A stretch of 64,000 nt of DNA from Isochrysis galbana (Eukaryota; Haptophyta; Isochrysidales; Isochrysidaceae). The stretch's first letter is position 1; every line of letters starts with the position of its first letter. Of the stretch, positions 62,183-64,000 are shown piece by piece. The translations under genes were made by a program, and so were the position numbers. Location of the stretch: NCBI GenBank assembly GCA_018136815.1, contig CM030934.1, positions 2,743,070-2,807,069 on the forward strand. The letters run 5' to 3'. The notes under the pieces are model-generated. The model was not told the DNA's origin and searched no databases. It saw nothing but the letters and a program-made list of their open reading frames with translations.

Positions 62183-62414
62183 TCCCCACAGGGAGGGGAA
62201 GAAACCCTGAGGGAAAGGAGACCAAATGAAGGCAAGCCGCCTTAGTGCACCTGGGCCGGACCCCCGCGAAACCGAAGAAGATGGAATGAAGGCAAAGAAA
62301 GAAGGGGGGAAGGGAAGAGAGGGAACGAAAGGAAACAGTGGGCGGTGTCGGTGGGGAAGTAAAGGACTCCTAGTCTGTAGTAGGTATGAGTCCAGAATCT
62401 TCAGATGATTTTTT
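62183..62414 (+). mobile_element. LINE 3'-end fragment, plus strand
   Basis: Reads TTAGTGCACCTGGGCCGGAC, GAAACCGAAGAAGATGGAAT, a G-rich stretch, then GAGTCCAGAATCTTCAGATG and T6 (62409-62414). It matches the 3' UTR of the copy at 53270-53596. No ORF2 is attached. Confidence 0.75.
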
Positions 62415-63557
62415 AATGTTCAATGTTGCCCCACGCACCACACTCACACACTCAGGTGCAAAGGTGATGTTGTGATGTAGTAGTAGTATTGATAACAATG
62501 CAACACGCGACATGTGAAATGCCTGAAAAGCGCACATGCACATTCGAGCACGAGCACGTGGTCGATCGCACGTCGCATTGACAATGACTCCTGGCCGCCA
62601 TCCGATCAAATGAGTGCAGTCGCCACTACGCACAACCGCCGCAGCTATTCCATCGCTTGTATCATCCGCAATGTGGCCCTCTGACTAGATTCCCATCCAT
62701 GTCATGGGCTGCTGAATCTTGTGTAATAATTGGCGAGGCTCGACGATGCGAGACGGCCAGCGACGCAAAAATCACAGTCATAACCACCACCTGCGCCGTC
62801 AATACATGGGTGTCCCAACCACACTCCAAAGTTGGGACAACAACACCATGCGACAAGATTACCATGTGACATCCATGTGAAAAAAAGGAATTCGATCAAT
62901 TTTCTTTGGAGGGGAAAATCAACATGGGATATCATGAGATATCGTGATTTCAACGATATATCCACCCTGCCCCAAATTGAGTGAATGGAGTCAGACCACG
63001 TGTGTGTTTCAACATGTGAAGGGTCAAGTTGACTCAAGTAACCTCCAAGAGACAATGAAAGGTGTCAGCAGGGATGGGGATAATTGAACGCTTTTGGTCT
63101 TTTTACTTCTAACCTGTGGGTTATTTTGAGCCTCAAGGTCTCGTCGATTGGCATACCGCCTCTTCTCTTACTTTCTCTCGATGTCATCAAATGTTCCATG
63201 ACCGTCTTTCGTCTTCTCTCGTCCATCGGTCGTAGCTCCCCAGCGAGGTCTGCCCTCGTTGTGCCGACCCCTCTGTCGCATGTCTGCGCGTTGCTAAGTT
63301 GCCCTGGTGCCGACGCCTGGCCGTCCGTCCAGGTGTGGTTAGTTTTCGCCCTGTTTGGTTTAGTTTGTGTGGTTTTGTGCCCTCAGACTTTTTGAGTCCA
63401 TTCGTTGTAGTCTCACGTGTCTACCTCGGATCTAAGAAGCTCTCATTCTCATTCTCTCTCTCTTCCACTAGCTCGCTAGCTAGACTCGTCTATACTCTCC
63501 GGCGCCACGCGTCGCAATCCTCCGACCTCCGGTCTACCTCATCGCTCGTAGCGCCCG
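62415..63557. other. Intergenic, possible retroelement leader at the right
   Basis: 62415-62990 is AT-richer with no gene. 62995-63055 is the dispersed repeat shared with 59085. 63100-63557 is pyrimidine-rich and leads into an ATG, much like the LTR/leader-to-gag layout in the palindrome arms, but no second LTR copy is in the window to prove it. Confidence 0.4.
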
Positions 63558-63795
63558 ATGGCAGACACTCTCAGACCCGACTTCTACTATGATCTTTCAG
63601 ACATCTTCCCGCAAGCAACAATCAACGACCCTTTCACGACCGCGTCAGCTGCCGGCTCGATCGAATGGCCCTCTGCCTATGAGCCTGTAGTCATCGCTCA
63701 TCGCGTGTTCGACAACCCTGGGGTGAGCCATGGGGAAAAGTTTGAGCAACTCCTTATTCTTTGCCTCGAACACCAGTTCCATGTCATGGTCGGGG
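63558..63795 (+). CDS. Short ORF, possible gag N-terminus, cut by a GC repeat
   Basis: Reads MADTLRPDFYYDLSDIFPQA, then AHRVFDNPGVSHGEKFEQLL and ILCLEHQFHVMVG, after which the GC-rich dispersed repeat begins and the frame becomes proline/glycine. Codon use before the break looks coding. The position after a pyrimidine-rich leader suggests a retroelement gag. No conserved gag motif is visible. Confidence 0.35.
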
Positions 63796-64000
63796 TCCCT
63801 CCTCCCCCTGGGCCCCCCTGATCAGGACCCCCCAGCCAGCTCCAGTCGACCGGCAGGGGCGCGAGAGCCAACGAGGGAGAGGCAGGAGGGGCCAGGGCCA
63901 TGCCCCAGCCTCACCTGCCCCCTGAGCTGTGCTCCCAGGCCCCCTGCAGGCCTCCTGGGGACCTGAAGAGGGGCCGCAGGCGCGCGCCATGGCCAGAGCC
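63796..64000 (+). repeat. GC-rich dispersed repeat, copy 3 (runs off the window)
   Basis: Nearly identical to 39436-39640: CTCCTCCCCCTGGGCCCCCC, CAGCCAGCTCCAGTCGAC, CCCCAGCCTCACCTGCCCCC, GACCTGAAGAGGGGCCGCAG, CGCGCGCCATGG. Confidence 0.8.

Overview
The window is nuclear DNA of a unicellular eukaryote. Genes carry short GT-AG introns (53 to about 470 bp), bases are GC-rich, and there is a 100-N assembly gap. Two proteins begin with secretory signals followed by plastid-type domains (a spliced plastid ribosomal protein L29 and a DUF3110 protein), which points to an alga with a complex, red-lineage plastid. A haptophyte fits best (GC-rich, spliced hybrid histidine kinase, chromoviruses, LINEs), but the sequence does not prove it.

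Most of the DNA is mobile. Bases 1-6295 are the 3' part of a Ty3/gypsy chromovirus with an intact polyprotein and its 3' LTR. Two solo LTRs of the same family lie at 6946-8277 and 21492-22813, each flanked by a perfect 5-bp target duplication. A diverged LTR-like sequence forms a 1.8-kb palindrome at 25940-27724. An L1-like LINE family is present as about a dozen pieces (main copies 14886-17050, 43003-45107, 52403-53596, 59156-61384). Its copies start with a covarying hairpin just before the ORF1 ATG and end in a T tract. Short TIR elements with 8-10 bp duplications lie at 20976-21410, 25178-25608, 34003-35653 and 53790-54674.

Host-type genes sit as islands between these: a membrane hybrid histidine kinase (11.8-14.4 kb, +), a sulfotransferase-like secreted protein (18.6-20.3 kb, -), a RanBP2 zinc-finger protein cut by the gap (23.3-24.8 kb, +), a large J-domain protein with two J-like domains (28.8-32.5 kb, -), a DUF3110 plastid protein (37.6-38.3 kb, +), a Nudix hydrolase with an intron inside its Nudix box (41.0-41.8 kb, +), a membrane protein with two fused short-chain dehydrogenase domains (48.2-51.3 kb, +), and nuclear-encoded plastid RPL29 (55.5-56.3 kb, +). 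Several broken genes remain: a tyrosine-recombinase end, an acidic protein split by a solo LTR, a GC-rich ORF with an internal TGA, a P-loop helicase fragment split by a LINE and a hAT-like element, and a cytochrome-b561-like fragment.

The genes do not form an operon or pathway; each stands alone with its own introns. What links the window is the history of insertions, many of which can be read exactly from target duplications and empty-site comparisons. Large parts (9.6-11.6, 32.5-37.5, 39.7-40.7 kb) are homopolymer or (GA)/(CT)/(CA) repeats; long open frames there are composition artefacts.
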